Translations under genes and position numbers: made by a program | Shown here: one piece after another, positions 1-11,924 of the stretch | How the letters are laid out: each line of letters opens with the position of its first letter | Numbering within the stretch: position 1 is the first letter of the stretch | Notes under the pieces: model-generated | Told to the model about the DNA's origin: nothing | The model's input: only the letters and a program-made list of their open reading frames with translations | The model's database searches: none | Source of the DNA: Malurus cyaneus samueli | Lineage: Eukaryota > Chordata > Aves > Passeriformes > Maluridae | Length of the DNA: 64,000 nucleotides | Direction of reading: 5' to 3' | Assembly (NCBI GenBank): GCA_009741485.1 | Contig: CM019218.1 | Coordinates: 50,843,220 to 50,907,219, forward strand

Positions 1-860
1 AGAGCCCTCATCTTGCCCTCACTGACGTGCCTGGGTGGGTGCTGGGGCAGGCAGGGATGCAGGCAGAGCACAAGCAGTGATGCCAACAGGGCAGGAGCAC
101 ACAGATGTCCCTGCAGGCCCTTGCTGTCCCAAACCTGTGTGAGGAAGGGGCTGCTGCAGCCCTCAATGGGACATGTCCTTTGTAATGTGTCCAGTGGCTC
201 TTCCCTCTCCTCGTGGTGGCCCCGAGCTGGGAGCTGAGCCACCTGTGCTGTCCTGGCAGAGCCGGTGGCATTGGATGCTTGGGAGCATCTCCCACCACAG
301 AGAGGTGGCTGGGTTTGGGACACTCATTCTGGGACTGTCCCATGCTGCAAGTCCCCATAAGGGAGGGATGCTGGTCCCCAGGAACTGCAGGGGTCATTCC
401 TCCAGGATGTGCTGAAAGAAGAGGGACCAGGGTCTGGCCACTGTCCTTGTGCTCTGACCAGTGCCTAGCAGTGCTTGTATTTCTGGCTTAAAGACTTAGC
501 TGTGCCCCCTTCCATGGGGGAAGGATGCAATGTTGTGGGAGTAGTGAGGAAGGGCACCCATGGCACTGATCCCTCTGTGCAGTTGTGTCTTGGACAGCCT
601 GGTGCCTCGTCCTGGATAGCCTGGCACTGCTGGCAGCAGGTTCTTGCCAAAATCAGCCCCAAAGCCCTGTGCATGGACCCCCACCCTTCCTGTGGGTGAC
701 CCCCCAGCCACACTGCGCCTTTGCTGCCTGGACAACAGTCCTTTTCCTCTAGATCCTGCTCTTACAGGGGTCTGGACACAGAAAACCCAACCTTTCTCAC
801 CTGCAAAATCAGCAGGAGCGCTGGGGCAATGAGCCTGTCCCTCCTGGACCTGCAGGCTCT

Positions 861-1120
861 GTGGAGTGACCCAGGGCACCCCAAACCTGCCAGGCTGTGC
901 CCTGAGCTTACTCTGGAGTGACTCTGACACCCCAAACCTGCCGGGCTGTGCTCTCAGCTTATTGCAGAGTGATCTGGGGCACCCCAAATCTGCCAGGCTG
1001 TGTCCTCAGCTTGTTGTGGAGTGACCCAGAGAACCCCAAACCTGCCAGGCTGTGCCCTCAGCTTATTGTGGAGTGACCCAGAGAACCCCAAACCTGCCAG
1101 GCTGTGTCCTCAGCTTGCTC
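861..1120. repeat. Minisatellite, about 52 bp x 5, TEAD3 intron
   Basis: Five imperfect tandem units begin near 861, 914, 966, 1017 and 1069. Each runs roughly tggagtgacccagag, then accccaaacctgccaggctg, then tgtcctcagctt. Units differ by a few substitutions. The rest of 1-1446 is intron in which I see nothing else. Confidence 0.85.
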
Positions 1121-1446
1121 ACAGGGGCCAGCAGGGTCTGTCTGTCCCCTCCAGCTGCTGAATGGGGACCCCCTCACCGCAGCAGCTTTGCACCAAGGAG
1201 CTCCACCCCAGCCGGGGTGAAACACAAACCAGCATCAACCAGCGCAGCACCGGGGTCCCCCCTCCCCGCGATTTTCCTTCCCGCAGCTCGTGGCAGGTGC
1301 AGGACCCTCAGCATCTCCAGGAAGTGGCTCCAAAGCGCTCCCCCGTTCCTCCGCACTCCCTCCCCCGGGGACAGCATCCCGCCCTGCGGGGGGAACGTAT
1401 CTTCACGCTCTCTGTTTTCCTTTCCGAACGGCGTGGCGGGCGCTAG

Positions 1447-1509
1447 GTGTCCAGCCACATACAGGTTCTAGCTCGGAAGAAGGTGCGGGAGTACCAGGTT
1501 GGCATCAAG
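1447..1509 (+). CDS. TEAD3: TEAD3 TEA-domain exon, alternative A (TEAD3-type)
   Basis: This 63-nt exon (21 codons) is preceded by an AG at 1445-1446 and followed by GTACGT. It encodes [12 protein letters not shown] followed by VREYQVGIK, the sequence I recall for mammalian TEAD3. It covers the end of the DNA-recognition helix and the following basic segment of the TEA domain. It has the same length and phase as the exon at 1641-1703, so only one of the two can be used without duplicating the helix. Confidence 0.9.
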
Positions 1510-4500
1510 GTACGTTGGCGCCCTTGCCCAGGTGTCCGCGGCGGTGTCTCTGTGAGCATGGGCAGCCCCTCTCCTTCCTCCTCCTTTCCTCTGGTTGACG
1601 GCTCTGCTGTTCCCCCTCTCCTTCTGCTCTCTCTCTGCAGGTCTCTAGCCACTTGCAGGTTCTTGCCCGACGGAAATCTCGTGAGATTCAGTCCAAGCTG
1701 AAGGTACGCCCTGCCTCGCCTGGCCCCCGCCTGCTGACGACTAATGCACTCGGCTCTGCGGTGTGCTGCTTGCTTTCCTGTTTTACCTCTCTTTTTTTGG
1801 TGTTTTTTCTTCTTCCCCCTCACTTGGCTCCTGGGATCAGTTGGTTTTTATGGGCATTGTTGTGGGATGCCCAGAGAGAAGTGCAAGGAGAGGCAACAGA
1901 GCGTTTTTGTTTCCTCCAGGAGGGTGAACGTGGGTGCCAAATCCCCTCTTTTCATCCAGACAAGGACTCTGCCGTGGGGAGATGTGGGTTTAAACCCTCC
2001 TCTGGTGATGCACGAGGGCTGCCCCCTCTTTGGGGCCATCAGGGGCTCTCCCACGAGGAGAAGGAACCCTCAGGGCAGCCAGTGAAGCAAAGTGAGGTTC
2101 GAGCGAGGGGGTGAAGGCAGGCTCCCCTCCACAGCTGAGACCCGACCCAGCTCAGTGGGATGTGGGCAGGAGTCCCTGCAGGCTGCTAGCCCAGGGCTTG
2201 TGAAGCACCAGGGTGGCAGCACAGCCCAGGGCCACCACAGGGATGTGAGTGGCAGCAGGTCCAGGTGGGGCCATGCTGCTGGGGATGGGGGCAAGTAATG
2301 CCAGGAGCCAAGTGAGACGAAAATGGATCATCCTCTCTCTCTTTTCTGGTTGGCTTTTCTTCCTTTCTTTCCTTCCTTCCTTCTAACTGAAGCCCAACTA
2401 ACCTTTCCATAATCGTTCCCACCAAGCTTTGTGGTGGTAATGGGGAGGGTGATGATGGGAGGGCGTGGGCTGGACTGGGACATCACCAAAGGATCGAGCC
2501 CTGCTCAGGTTGGACTCACATGGTGCAAGGTGGGGCACAGAGAGGTCCCCACTGCACCCCCACCCAGGGGACAGCCAGCTCCTGCCATGTGCCTGAGTTT
2601 ATCTCTGCACTGTCACACCCTGGGTAGCTCCAGGGGTGATTTCATGCCTTCTTGTGGGTGTGGGAGCCCAGAAAATCTTTCAGCCTGCTGGCCTCAAGGT
2701 CCAAAAGCATCACCAGCTCCCCCTGTCCTGGGTGCTGTGTCCATCTCCAGCACTGAGGCTGGCACTGGAGGCCACCACCACCGCTGGCAGCAAAGGGCCA
2801 GAGCTGGAGCATCCTCAAAGCTTTAACAAACTCCTGCTGCCTTAGAATCCACAATATGCCCGCCAAAGCCCTTCAGCAGGGACCCCAGCGCCCCATGAGC
2901 AGGATGCCAGGAGAGCTCCCATGCCTGGATGGGTTTGGTGTGCAAGGAGAAGCCAGGAGAGAGCACCTGAAACTATTTTGGGAGGCTTCTTTGTGCTTGT
3001 ATCACTTAAACCCAGTTCCAGGCCCAAAGAGAGGGTCAAGTCAGTGAGGGGAGTGGGACAGCAGGGCCAACAACAGTAGAAGCCTTTACAAAATGATAAA
3101 TAAAATAAAATAAAATAAAATAAGATATCCTTGCCAATGTGGCACAGTGTAGAGCAAGGGCGAGTTGGAGGCAGGAGTGACCCCAGGATCCATTGCTGTG
3201 CTCTCCAGCCCCAGCCACGCTGTCTGCAGGATTCTGGCAGGGAGCAGCCAGGGCAGAGATCCCCCTGAACCATTCTGGGTGTACAGAGCATCTCTTCTCC
3301 AGATGAGTGCAGGCAGCCCTCTACCCTCACCCAGAGCTGTCCTGGGGGATGAAAACTCACTCCTGTGAGCAGTCTCTGTATTTTTGAGCTGGCACGAGCA
3401 GTATCTGTGTTTCTGAGCTGCAGTCAGGAGCAGTCTGTGTGTTTTTGAGCTGCAGCCATATGCCTGTTGGTGCTCCCGGCATGTGGCTGCACGCCCGCCC
3501 TCCTGGGCTGCCCCAGGTGAAAATAAACGAAGCATTGATCGCTGGGGAAGGTTCAGAGGGAAGGCAGAGGGTGTGCGCTGGGACCGGCATGAACGTGTCC
3601 CAGCCATGCAAGTGGAGCAGCAGGAGCCCTGCAGCTCCTGCCCAGCAGTGCTGTGACCTCTGGAGCAAAAGGGAGAAGGAAAAAAACAATTGTTCTCCTG
3701 TGTGGGTGCACACCCAGCACGGGGGGCTGAGCTCGGGGCTCTCCTTGCTGTGCCTCTGGGGGAGTTGGTGCCGACATCCCAGGGCATCCCAGCATCTCTT
3801 CCTCTCCGTGCCCTGGCTGCACTGAGGGCCTCTCAGGAGGCTGCAGGGGATGTTAAAAAGCCAAGAAAAGCACCGGCCTGGCTCACTATAGTGGCCCCTT
3901 AAAAGAGTGTGTGCAGGGCTTTGGTATCCCCGGTGGGGTTAAGCCTGGCCATCAGTGGCCACCATGTGCATCCCCCACTGACCAGCCAAGTGAAGGGGCT
4001 CACTAGCCCTGTGGAATTGAGCCAGGGTGGGGGTACCCAGCCGTGCTGGCTTCAGCTGGGATGGGGTTAATTCTCTTCACAGCTTTTTGCAGCCACTTCA
4101 TGTCAGCCAAGAGCAGCGCTGTGGGGAAAATTAACTCTGCCCATCTGACACCTGCACTGACTTAGGGGAGGTGTACAGAGAACCCAAAGGCTCCACAATG
4201 CTCTAACCTTCTTTTTTTTCCTTTCTTTTTCGGACAGGCCATGAACTTGGTAAGTTGAGCTTGAGTCCGAAATTCCTTTTGTTCCCCCGTTGCCTTTGTT
4301 GCTTTTTGCTCTCTCTAATGGAGGGGCTAAAAACCCTTTACATCCCCGAGGGGGACGGGAGGAGGACATTTCCCAGACCCATCAGCTTTTGCCCAGAGGA
4401 TATTGGCAACCTTCAGACGTTAATTAACGTTTGGGAGGGGGTTGGGGGGATCCCTCGAACCGATCCCTTGGCTTGATTGTGGGATTGGCTGCTGGCTTGG

Positions 4501-7319
4501 CAAAACCTGTCAGGCACGCTGGGATTGAGGGAGCTCGTTGTGTCCCCCCTGTAACCCTCGCTTCCCTGCTGTCCCCCCCTCTCCCCTCAGGACCAGGTCT
4601 CGAAGGATAAGGCTCTGCAGAGCATGGCTTCCATGTCCTCGGCGCAGATTGTGTCGGCCAGCGTCCTGCAGAACAAGCTCAGCCCCCCACCTCCTCTTCC
4701 TCAGGCTGTCTTCTCTGCTGCCCCCAGGGTGAGGAGAGCCCCAGGCCCCCACTCGGGGACACCCCGGGGTGGTGGGGACACTGTGAGCCGCATGGGGGGC
4801 AGGGGTTGTTCACAGTGCAGGGGATCCCTGCTGTCTGCAGCAGGTGAGGAGGGAAATCTCAGGAGTGGGGAGAGCCAGAAACCACTGACCCTTCCCTGTG
4901 CTGTTTCCCCCAGTTTTGGAGTGGGCCTATCCCAGGACAGCCTGGACCCTCTCAGGAGTAAGTACAGACCCCTGTACACCTGCACCGGGCAGGACCCCGC
5001 CCTGGCACGGGGCTGGGGCATCCTGGCCTCGGTACTGATGGTGCTGTTTCCTTTCCAGCATTAAACCGTTTGCACAACCAGCTTACCCCATCCAGCCACC
5101 CATGCCTCCATCACTAGCCAGTAAGTCATGTCCTTACTCCTTATGGGGCACCCTGTAGCCCTGCCAGGTCATATTGTCCCCCATCCCCTCATGCCCACAG
5201 TGGCCTCCACCTGCCTCCTCCCCAGCCCTGCTGGGGGAAAAGCCTGGCTTTAAACCCAGCAAAAAGCTCCACAGGCACTTCAGCAGGCGGGATCAGCATA
5301 TCCCATGTTTTACGTGGCCAATATGGAAGGGTGGGGGATGCAGTGAGCACAGCAGCACCCCTGGAGGGGCTCACCCCAAATCCTGGCTGCCCTCCACCCC
5401 CGTGTGGTGTCCCCTGCCCCAGGTTACGAGCCCTTGGCTCCGCTCCCGCCAGCTGCCTCGGCCGTGCCGGTCTGGCAGGACCGCACCATCGCCTCCAGCA
5501 AGCTCCGGCTCCTCGAGTACTCCGCCTTCATGGAGGTGCCCCGGGATGCCGAAACGGTAACGGTCCCCTCTGTGTCCCCAACACCCCTGTGGGACGGTGC
5601 CCGTCCATCCCTGTGCCCGGTGCCACCTCCCTGTCGCCTGACCTGTCCCTCTGCTGTCCCCACCACGCTGCCTACAGTACAGCAAACACCTCTTCGTGCA
5701 CATCGGCCAGACGAACCCCTCGTACAGCGACCCGCTGCTGGAGGCCGTGGACATCCGCCAGATCTACGACAAGTTTCCTGAGAAGAAAGGCGGCCTCAAG
5801 GAGCTCTATGAGCGAGGGCCCCAGAACTCCTTCTTCCTTGTCAAATTTTGGGTATGCTGCTGGGAGGGTTCGGGTGGGGAGGGTCATCCTCGAGCTGCAG
5901 GCTTATTTCAGTTGGGGACATCCTGAGTGTCACTTGTCCCCATCGAGAGCTGGGTGTGGTAGTGCCTTTTTTTTTTTTTTTTTTTTAAATGGAAAGAGTG
6001 ATAAAGCACTGGAATGGTCTGCCTGGGGAGTTGGTGCAGTCACCATCCTTTCCTTGGATGTGTTTAATAAAAGATTGGATGTGGCACTTGGTGCTGTGGT
6101 TGAGTTGAGGTGTCAGGGCATGGGTTGGACTCGAAGATCTTGAATGTCTCTTCCAACCCTGGTGATTCTGTGATTCACGGATTCCTGTGCCCCTCTCCAG
6201 GCCGATCTGAACAGCACGATCCAGGACGGGCCAGGGACCTTCTACGGTGTCAGCAGCCAGTACAGCAGTGCAGAGAACATGACCATCACCGTCTCCACCA
6301 AGGTGTGCTCCTTTGGGAAGCAGGTCGTGGAGAAGGTGGAGGTGAGTTCCATGCATTGGGAACAGGTGGGAGTTGGTGCTGGGATGGACAGAGCCCCAGA
6401 GCAGTGTGTGGAACACATGGGTGATTATGGGTGGAGTAGAGAGGACGTCACCATGTCCCAGTTGGCCACCACCAGCCACGGGCCAGCTGCTCACCCCAGC
6501 TGTCCCCTGCAGACGGAGTACGCGCGGCTGGAGAACGGCCGGTTCGTCTACCGCATCCACCGCTCTCCCATGTGCGAGTACATGATCAACTTCATCCACA
6601 AACTCAAGCACCTCCCGGAGAAGTACATGATGAACAGTGTCCTGGAGAATTTCACCATCCTGCAGGTACCTGCCCTCCTTTCCTAGGGGGTGTTTCCCAC
6701 CCTCTTCCTGCTCTTCCATCGACCCTGCCGGCCCCACATACACCTGGCTGTGCCCAAGCCCACACGGCCCCTGAATTCCAGGGAGCAGATCTCGGTGGCT
6801 GTGCCCAAGCCTGGACAAATCTACCAGATATTGGGAGCCAAATTCTCACGGTGCAATTAAATTTGGCCTTGCCTGAGTTTGACTGGCTTTCCAAATAATG
6901 GGTACAGTTTTTGGTGGTGCAGACACAGTGGCTGTGCCCAGGCCAGTGCAATCTCCCCCAAACAACATGTAGCAAATTTTTGGTGGTGTAATTGAAGCTG
7001 TTCAATCCCCCCAAAAGTGGGTAGTAAATCTTGATGGTGTAATTAAATCGGTTGTGCTCCTGCCTGTGCGATCGTACAAAATAATGAGTGGCACATTTTT
7101 TCATGGTTCAGAGTGGCTGTGCCTGAGCCCAAATCACAAACCCCCCAAATCACAGCTCCTGCCCATGGGCACAGCGCTCCCCTAACACCCTCTGCTCTGC
7201 TGCAGGTTGTTACGAACAGGGATACCCAGGAAACCTTGCTCTGCATCGCCTTCGTTTTCGAGGTCTCCACCAGCGAGCACGGCGCCCAGCACCACGTGTA
7301 CAAGTTGGTCAAGGACTAG
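1447..7319 (+). CDS. TEAD3: TEAD3, TEA-domain transcription factor (5' exons lie before the window)
   Basis: TEAD3 binds M-CAT/GT-IIC DNA elements through its TEA domain and recruits YAP/TAZ or VGLL co-activators in the nucleus. Exons I can place: 1447-1509 or 1641-1703 (alternatives), 4238-4249, 4591-4728, 4914-4957, 5059-5120, 5423-5556, 5678-5851, 6201-6341, 6513-6665, 7206-7319 (stop TAG). All junctions are GT-AG and phases agree. The first exon encodes the end of the TEA domain ([21 protein letters not shown] in part). The C-terminal YAP-binding domain is intact, from [21 protein letters not shown] to the terminus HVYKLVKD, including the KVCSFGKQ segment that carries the conserved acylated cysteine of the family. 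The AMNL tetrapeptide and the REYQVGIK sequence identify it as TEAD3 and not TEAD1 or TEAD4. The start codon and most of the TEA domain lie upstream of base 1. Confidence 0.95.
1641..1703 (+). CDS. TEAD3: TEAD3 TEA-domain exon, alternative B (TEAD1/TEAD4-like)
   Basis: A second 63-nt exon sits 131 bases after the first, with a strong polypyrimidine-CAG acceptor and a GTACGC donor. It encodes [12 protein letters not shown] followed by SREIQSKLK, which resembles the TEAD1/TEAD4 version more than the TEAD3 version. Identical length, phase and intact splice sites suggest a mutually exclusive exon pair that arose by tandem duplication. The open frame and conserved VSSH-QVLAR-K core argue against a decayed copy. 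Confidence 0.8.
1704..4237. other. TEAD3 intron with simple and short tandem repeats
   Basis: This 2.5 kb intron separates the alternative exon pair from the microexon. It holds a CTTT/CCTT-rich tract near 2335-2385, an (AAAAT)n microsatellite at about 3093-3124, and three diverged copies of an approximately 36-bp unit (gagcagtctgtgtgtttttg type) at about 3364-3462. I see no coding exon in it. Confidence 0.6.
4238..4249 (+). CDS. TEAD3: TEAD3 12-nt microexon (AMNL)
   Basis: The sequence gccatgaacttg is flanked by a long pyrimidine tract ending in CAG and by GTAAGT. It encodes Ala-Met-Asn-Leu, the tetrapeptide that precedes [10 protein letters not shown] in mammalian TEAD3 as I recall it. It is a multiple of three, so skipping keeps the frame. 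Confidence 0.85.
5995..6182 (+). mobile_element. CR1 LINE 3'-end fragment in TEAD3 intron
   Basis: The sequence has the CR1 3' terminus: a ggttggactcgaagatctt segment, then tcttccaaccctggtgattc, then a tgattctgtgattc tail. It is preceded by ggaatggtctgcctggggag, typical of CR1 3' regions. It is a 5'-truncated, non-coding avian retroposon fragment in the intron between the exons ending at 5851 and starting at 6201. A poly-T stretch at 5966-5986 precedes it. Confidence 0.8.
6740..7130. repeat. Degenerate tandem repeat in the last TEAD3 intron
   Basis: Several diverged copies of a roughly 60-80 bp unit recur. Hallmarks are ggctgtgcccaagcc and a segment of the tttttggtggtgtaatt type, near 6745, 6798, 6900-6945, 6978-6992, 7030-7048 and 7099-7120. 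The copies are old and strongly diverged. Confidence 0.55.
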
Positions 7320-8753
7320 GGGCCCTTGGGGACAGGCAGGGCCATGAGGGGCATGCAGAGGGAGGGAGAGGGCCATGCAGAAAAGCCACCCAAGTGCCTG
7401 TTGCCTTGTGAGAAGTCATTTGAAGAGAGGAGGAGAAAGGAGGAGGAAGAAAAACAATAGCCAAAAAAGACTGACTTGCGATCGCAGATGTTTTCTACTA
7501 GAAAGTTTCTCTTTTTTTTTTTTTTTTAATAATAAAAAATTACAAAAAAAAAAAGGAAAAGAAACAAAAAAAAAAAGGAAGAAGAAGAATGGGAAAGGAA
7601 GCGTAGGGAGAAAGGAAACCCACATCCGGCGCTGGAGAGGGAGAGAGTGGCTGATGAAGGCCAGGATGCCACCGTGCCACCACCGCCAGCAGCGGGATGT
7701 CAGAGCAGAGAACGACCCTTCCTTCCAACCCCACCCTCGCTCAGAAGTGGCCCCGGTCCTGAGTGGAGAGGAGCGAGCACTGACGGTCAGGAGGACGTGG
7801 TACCGTGCCAGGTCTGCTCCGAAACTGATGGGCATGGCAGCGACAGCGGCATTGGCACAGCCCGGGTGGCAGGGGGGACCTGGGGACAGATGTGCAGGGC
7901 AGGGGGGAGGAGGGGACTCTGCCACCTCCCCAGGGACTGGCACCCAGGGTGCTCCTTCTCTGTGCCCACCTGGGCACTGGGAACCAGTGGCATGTTCCGA
8001 AGACGCTGAGGAACATGGGAAAAAGTGCAATACATGTGTTACACCGTTAACGTGCCACCATTTACCAGGGATGACCCTCTGTGGTGCCCAGGTGCTCCCC
8101 TCCCACCCTGCACAGGAAGTGTCTTGTTTAGGGAAAGGTTTGGGATTTCTCCATCCCTGGCTGGGTTTTATGTGGGATCCCCTGAGCTCTGCATGTGCTT
8201 TCAGGAATTGCACTTGGGGCTTAGTCCGCTGGGGTGGCCCAGGTTCAGTGTCCCCGCTGTGGTCACTTGCTGAGAGTTATGAGCAGAGAGCAGTGAGGGC
8301 AGATTTGCCTGATTTACTTTAAATATGTACATTTTCCTGTTTAGTTTCTTTTTTTTTTTTTTTTTTTTGTTCCTTCACCTTTCTTTTTGCCTTTTTTCTT
8401 GCTGACTGTTCCAGCCTGCTCCATCCTGTGAGAAGTGGCCAGAGAGGTGGCTCATGCAGGGAAAACATATAGAGCAATGCAGGGCCAAGCTGTCAGTGGG
8501 CAGAGTTTGGGACAGAGAGGACAGAGACAGAGAGGGGACAGAGAACAGAGGAGTGCCAGGGCAAGGGACTGGGTCAGCTTGGAGGTATTTTTGTGGCTGC
8601 AGCCCAAAGTAAGCCAAGGCAGCGTGCCCAGTCCTGACGCTGCAACTGCAAGGGCAGAGTCTGGGAAAGTGTCCCCAGGCTGCAGGAGGGTCACAGAAGG
8701 ACAGAGGTGGCGTGAAGCAGGGTGGCAGGAGGCTGGCAAGGGGACAGGGAGCC
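7320..8753 (+). other. TEAD3: TEAD3 3'UTR, first part (its distal half is duplicated later)
   Basis: This follows the TAG at 7317-7319. It contains a long T tract, an AATAAA at 7531-7536 that could serve a proximal poly(A) site, and A-rich sequence to 7580. From about 7988 to 8753 it is nearly identical to 18818-19578. Homology to that second copy stops abruptly at 8753, inside ggggacagggagcc. Confidence 0.65.
7988..8753 (+). repeat. Large direct duplication, copy 1
   Basis: This matches 18818-19578 over about 760 bp. The divergence is mainly small insertions or deletions, many in homopolymers (for example ctcccctccc versus ctccctccc; gaaaacatatag versus gaaaaacatatag), plus a deletion of about 14 bp near 8217-8231. 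That error spectrum is more like assembly or long-read differences between two versions of one locus than like an old duplication. Confidence 0.85.
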
Positions 8754-11700
8754 TTCGAAAAGGGGAAGCATTTTTAAAAGCCCCTGTCGCGGCCAGTTAT
8801 TTCTGTCGTGTTGAATTCCACCCAGGAGTTTCCTAAAGTAGTCGTGTGGCTCAGGTGGGTTGTTACCGGCCGCAGCGCCAATTTTAGCAGTGTGTAATAT
8901 GGAGGGCTATGGATAGCCTGTCATACTTTATGACAGTGCCGAGTGCTCAGGTTCTTCACACGGAATAGCTCAGCCTCAGCAGTGAACATTGATGTGAGAA
9001 ATTCAATCAGCACTAAAAGAAATAGACCTTTCCAAACTCCTTGTAAAAATCGTTCTTTAAGATCTGTTGCTATGGGAATATGAAAAGCAAGATTGGTTTT
9101 CCCCAGTCAGCAACTTCCTCATCCCATATTTCACAAACACTGCCTCTCTCTCCACCCCTCACCATGCAGAGCTGGCTGATAAAAGGTGCATGGAAACTGG
9201 TGAATCTCCTCAAAACCCCACAGCTCCAAGCAGCCTTGGGGCTTTGCTTTTCAGCTCAAGCCCTGTCCTCTGGCTCGAGCTCTGTCCATGGAGACTACCT
9301 GAAGGGAGTGAACGATATTCCACTCTACATCTAGCGTCTCACAGCAACCGCAAGTGAAGTTCCTTAGTAATCGGACTCACTAATAAATTCTGGTAGGAGC
9401 ACTGGATCTTCAATCAATTTTGATCGGTGCAACCCGAGCCAAGGGCCTTCTACAAGGAAATATGAGGCAAAGTAAAAGCAGTTTAGAGCTGCAGAAGTTG
9501 GATTCAGTTAAGAGGATTGTTTGAGGATGTTGTCTTTTCTGTTGTCGCATGCGTTCACAGAATTTCTGTGCTATCCATGAAGTATTTTTTTAAAAGAGCT
9601 TTGGTATTCTTGCCCCCAGATTCAGACAAAGAACGGCAGGTTACTTTTCCTACCCCAAAAGAATGAAACAGATCCATGAAACAGGCTGGGTGTTACAAGA
9701 GGCATTCTCAAGTTGTGCATGAATATGTTTGCAGTTTCTTGAACGCAGACATGCAAATCATCCACCCCATCTTGGAGCTTGATTTAGTCTCAAAACAGTT
9801 CAAGTCCAAATGCTAAAGATCTCTAGTATCTATTTTTTTTCTCTTCTCTGCTTCACTTGGAACTAGACATACATAGCATAATTTTACTTTTGAAAGCTTT
9901 TGTTTCAATTTGATCCCGAACTGTTAAATTTAACTGTGTTAAATTATTCAATCCTTAAATTTTATCTTCCATCAAGAGTTCATCTTCTCAGAAGCCAGAG
10001 AAAGCACACAGTTTTGTGCAGTCCATCAGTCCAATAATCCATGTCAGTCTGTAAGTCACTTCAGAGTCTCTACTGCATTAAATCAGGTGACTTTTGCTCC
10101 TTATGTTCATTGGCCATGGAATCCAGCTTTTCCCTGGAAAACTCGCAACAACCCTCATTTGCAATGTGGAAACTGAAAATGGCTTCGATCCAAGACCTGG
10201 ATAATTAATCAGATAATTATTAAAAAAAGTCAAAGTCATGTGGAAGTGTCTCTGAGCTCCTCTCAGAGCTCAGATTTTCATATATCAAAGGGTAGCACCC
10301 ATTTCTTCCTTCTGCTCACTTTAAGGTCGTTTTGCCTTTACTTTTAATTTATTCCTTAGATTTCTTAGCAGGTAGGATAAAACACGAAGGGGACTTAAGG
10401 TACAAAGCAACTAAATTTTAGGACCAACAGGCTGCTCCCAATATTTTGTTTAAATTTTCTGAAAATAAATGTACAAATGGGGTGAGTACTCCAGCCACAA
10501 ATGCCCCAGACTTGGAGGATCCTTGCGGTTACTAATGTCAGCGTGTTTTCTAGGAGGAATGAAAAAAAGTGATACAGGTGGTACTGCAATAAAGACAAAG
10601 AGTATCTTCTATCCCTGTAATTTACTGAGGAAGGGACTAACAAAGGAGCCTAGAAAAGCTGGGGATAAAAAAGATACAAAAGCTTTCTCAAACTGATTTA
10701 ATTAGCTTTATTTTTGCTGCAGTCAAAACCAATTTGTTTCATAAAAGGGTTTTATTTTTTTTTTTTTTCAGCCTAGCTTCAAGTTATGGAATATCAGATC
10801 TGGGAAAGACCTTTTAGGTTCTGGAAATCCAGTCAACCTGTTCAGGGCAATTATATTGTTTGAATTCACAAAGTTAAAGACCCATTTCAAATCTATCCCA
10901 GTTGTCCCTTCTCTCTTATTCTTACTGAGAAGCTATGCTAGATCGCTACTCTTTCATAATTAAAATCCTTTTTTTTTAATAATTTCCATCCAATATGCAC
11001 GCCCTGGCACAATCTCCCTTAAATTCCCATTATCGGCATATTCACATTTCACCCAGAAGAGTCAAAGTTGGACTGGCAACCAATGATTTTGCACGTCCTT
11101 CTACAGAATAAAAGGCACCTGAAAGTTTTGATCCAGAAATCTTTAAATCTTGGGATCAAAATCCTTTGAGTGAGTTTATGTAGGGCAAAGATGTGCATAG
11201 GGAGTTCAAAGCTCCCATTTGAAAGAATCTGGAATCAATCAAGTAACCAAGATGATAAAATTTAATCATTGTCTTTCCAAGCAAAAACAAGAAATGCTCT
11301 AGGGAACTCTGAGCATAAAAGATTTCCAGCTGCATCACAGACTGGACATCACTATTACAGAAGATTGATATGGATTACGTTGCCACAAAAGCAAAGGAAG
11401 TCGGAAGGGGAATTTTTCTTTTCATTTTTTTACAAAACGGTATTTTTCATACATTTCATCCAGACAAAAATCAGAGGATGTGCTCTGTAGTTCAAGTATA
11501 GACAACAGTCGGTGATAGGCAAATGTCATGGACAGACTATGGCCTGATTGTGACTTTTTTGTTTAAATAAAAAATAAGAGTGCAGATATTCTATGTTATC
11601 ACTCTGCCAGCCAGATGAAAATAAGATTAAGCTCTTTTTTCAGGGTACTTCTTGGTGGCATCAATTACTCTTCATTTGAGCGGGAAGATAAAGAGAAGGA

Positions 11701-11899
11701 AAACAAGACAAGACAAGGGAGGAAGGGAGGAATTTAGAACACCATTTAAACATTTAACATTTGTCTTGGAAATGTTTTCTTGCCACTCAGATGCTAGCAC
11801 ATGCTTTCTAAAATAACTTAATTTAAGGTAATTTCTATATCAGACAAGGATCCTTCATTGGCATTACACAGCGAAATGTCCTATGACTCCCAGAAACTA
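8754..11899. other. AT-rich block of unknown identity, ending in a gap
   Basis: Base composition drops sharply from the GC-rich neighbourhood to AT-rich sequence, with no recognisable TEAD3 homology and no clear gene. A 56-codon open frame at 9164-9334 (MQSWLIKGAWKLVNLL... to DIPLYI, stop TAG) is the only one that looked slightly protein-like, and I do not recognise it. A stretch near 10790-10850 (ggaaagaccttttaggttct...gtcaacctg) weakly resembles a decayed CR1 in reverse orientation. Confidence 0.5.
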
Positions 11900-11924
11900 N
11901 NNNNNNNNNNNNNNNNNNNNNNNN
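11900..11924. other. Assembly gap (25 N)
   Basis: A run of 25 N separates the AT-rich block from CR1-bearing GC-rich sequence. The fixed small size suggests a placeholder and not a measured gap. Confidence 0.98.

Noticed and set aside
9164..9334. 56-codon frame MQSWLIKGAWKLVNLL... in the AT-rich block
   Set aside because: It looked like a possible signal or mitochondrial targeting start, but I recognise no family, see no flanking exons, and it lies in a probably misplaced contig.
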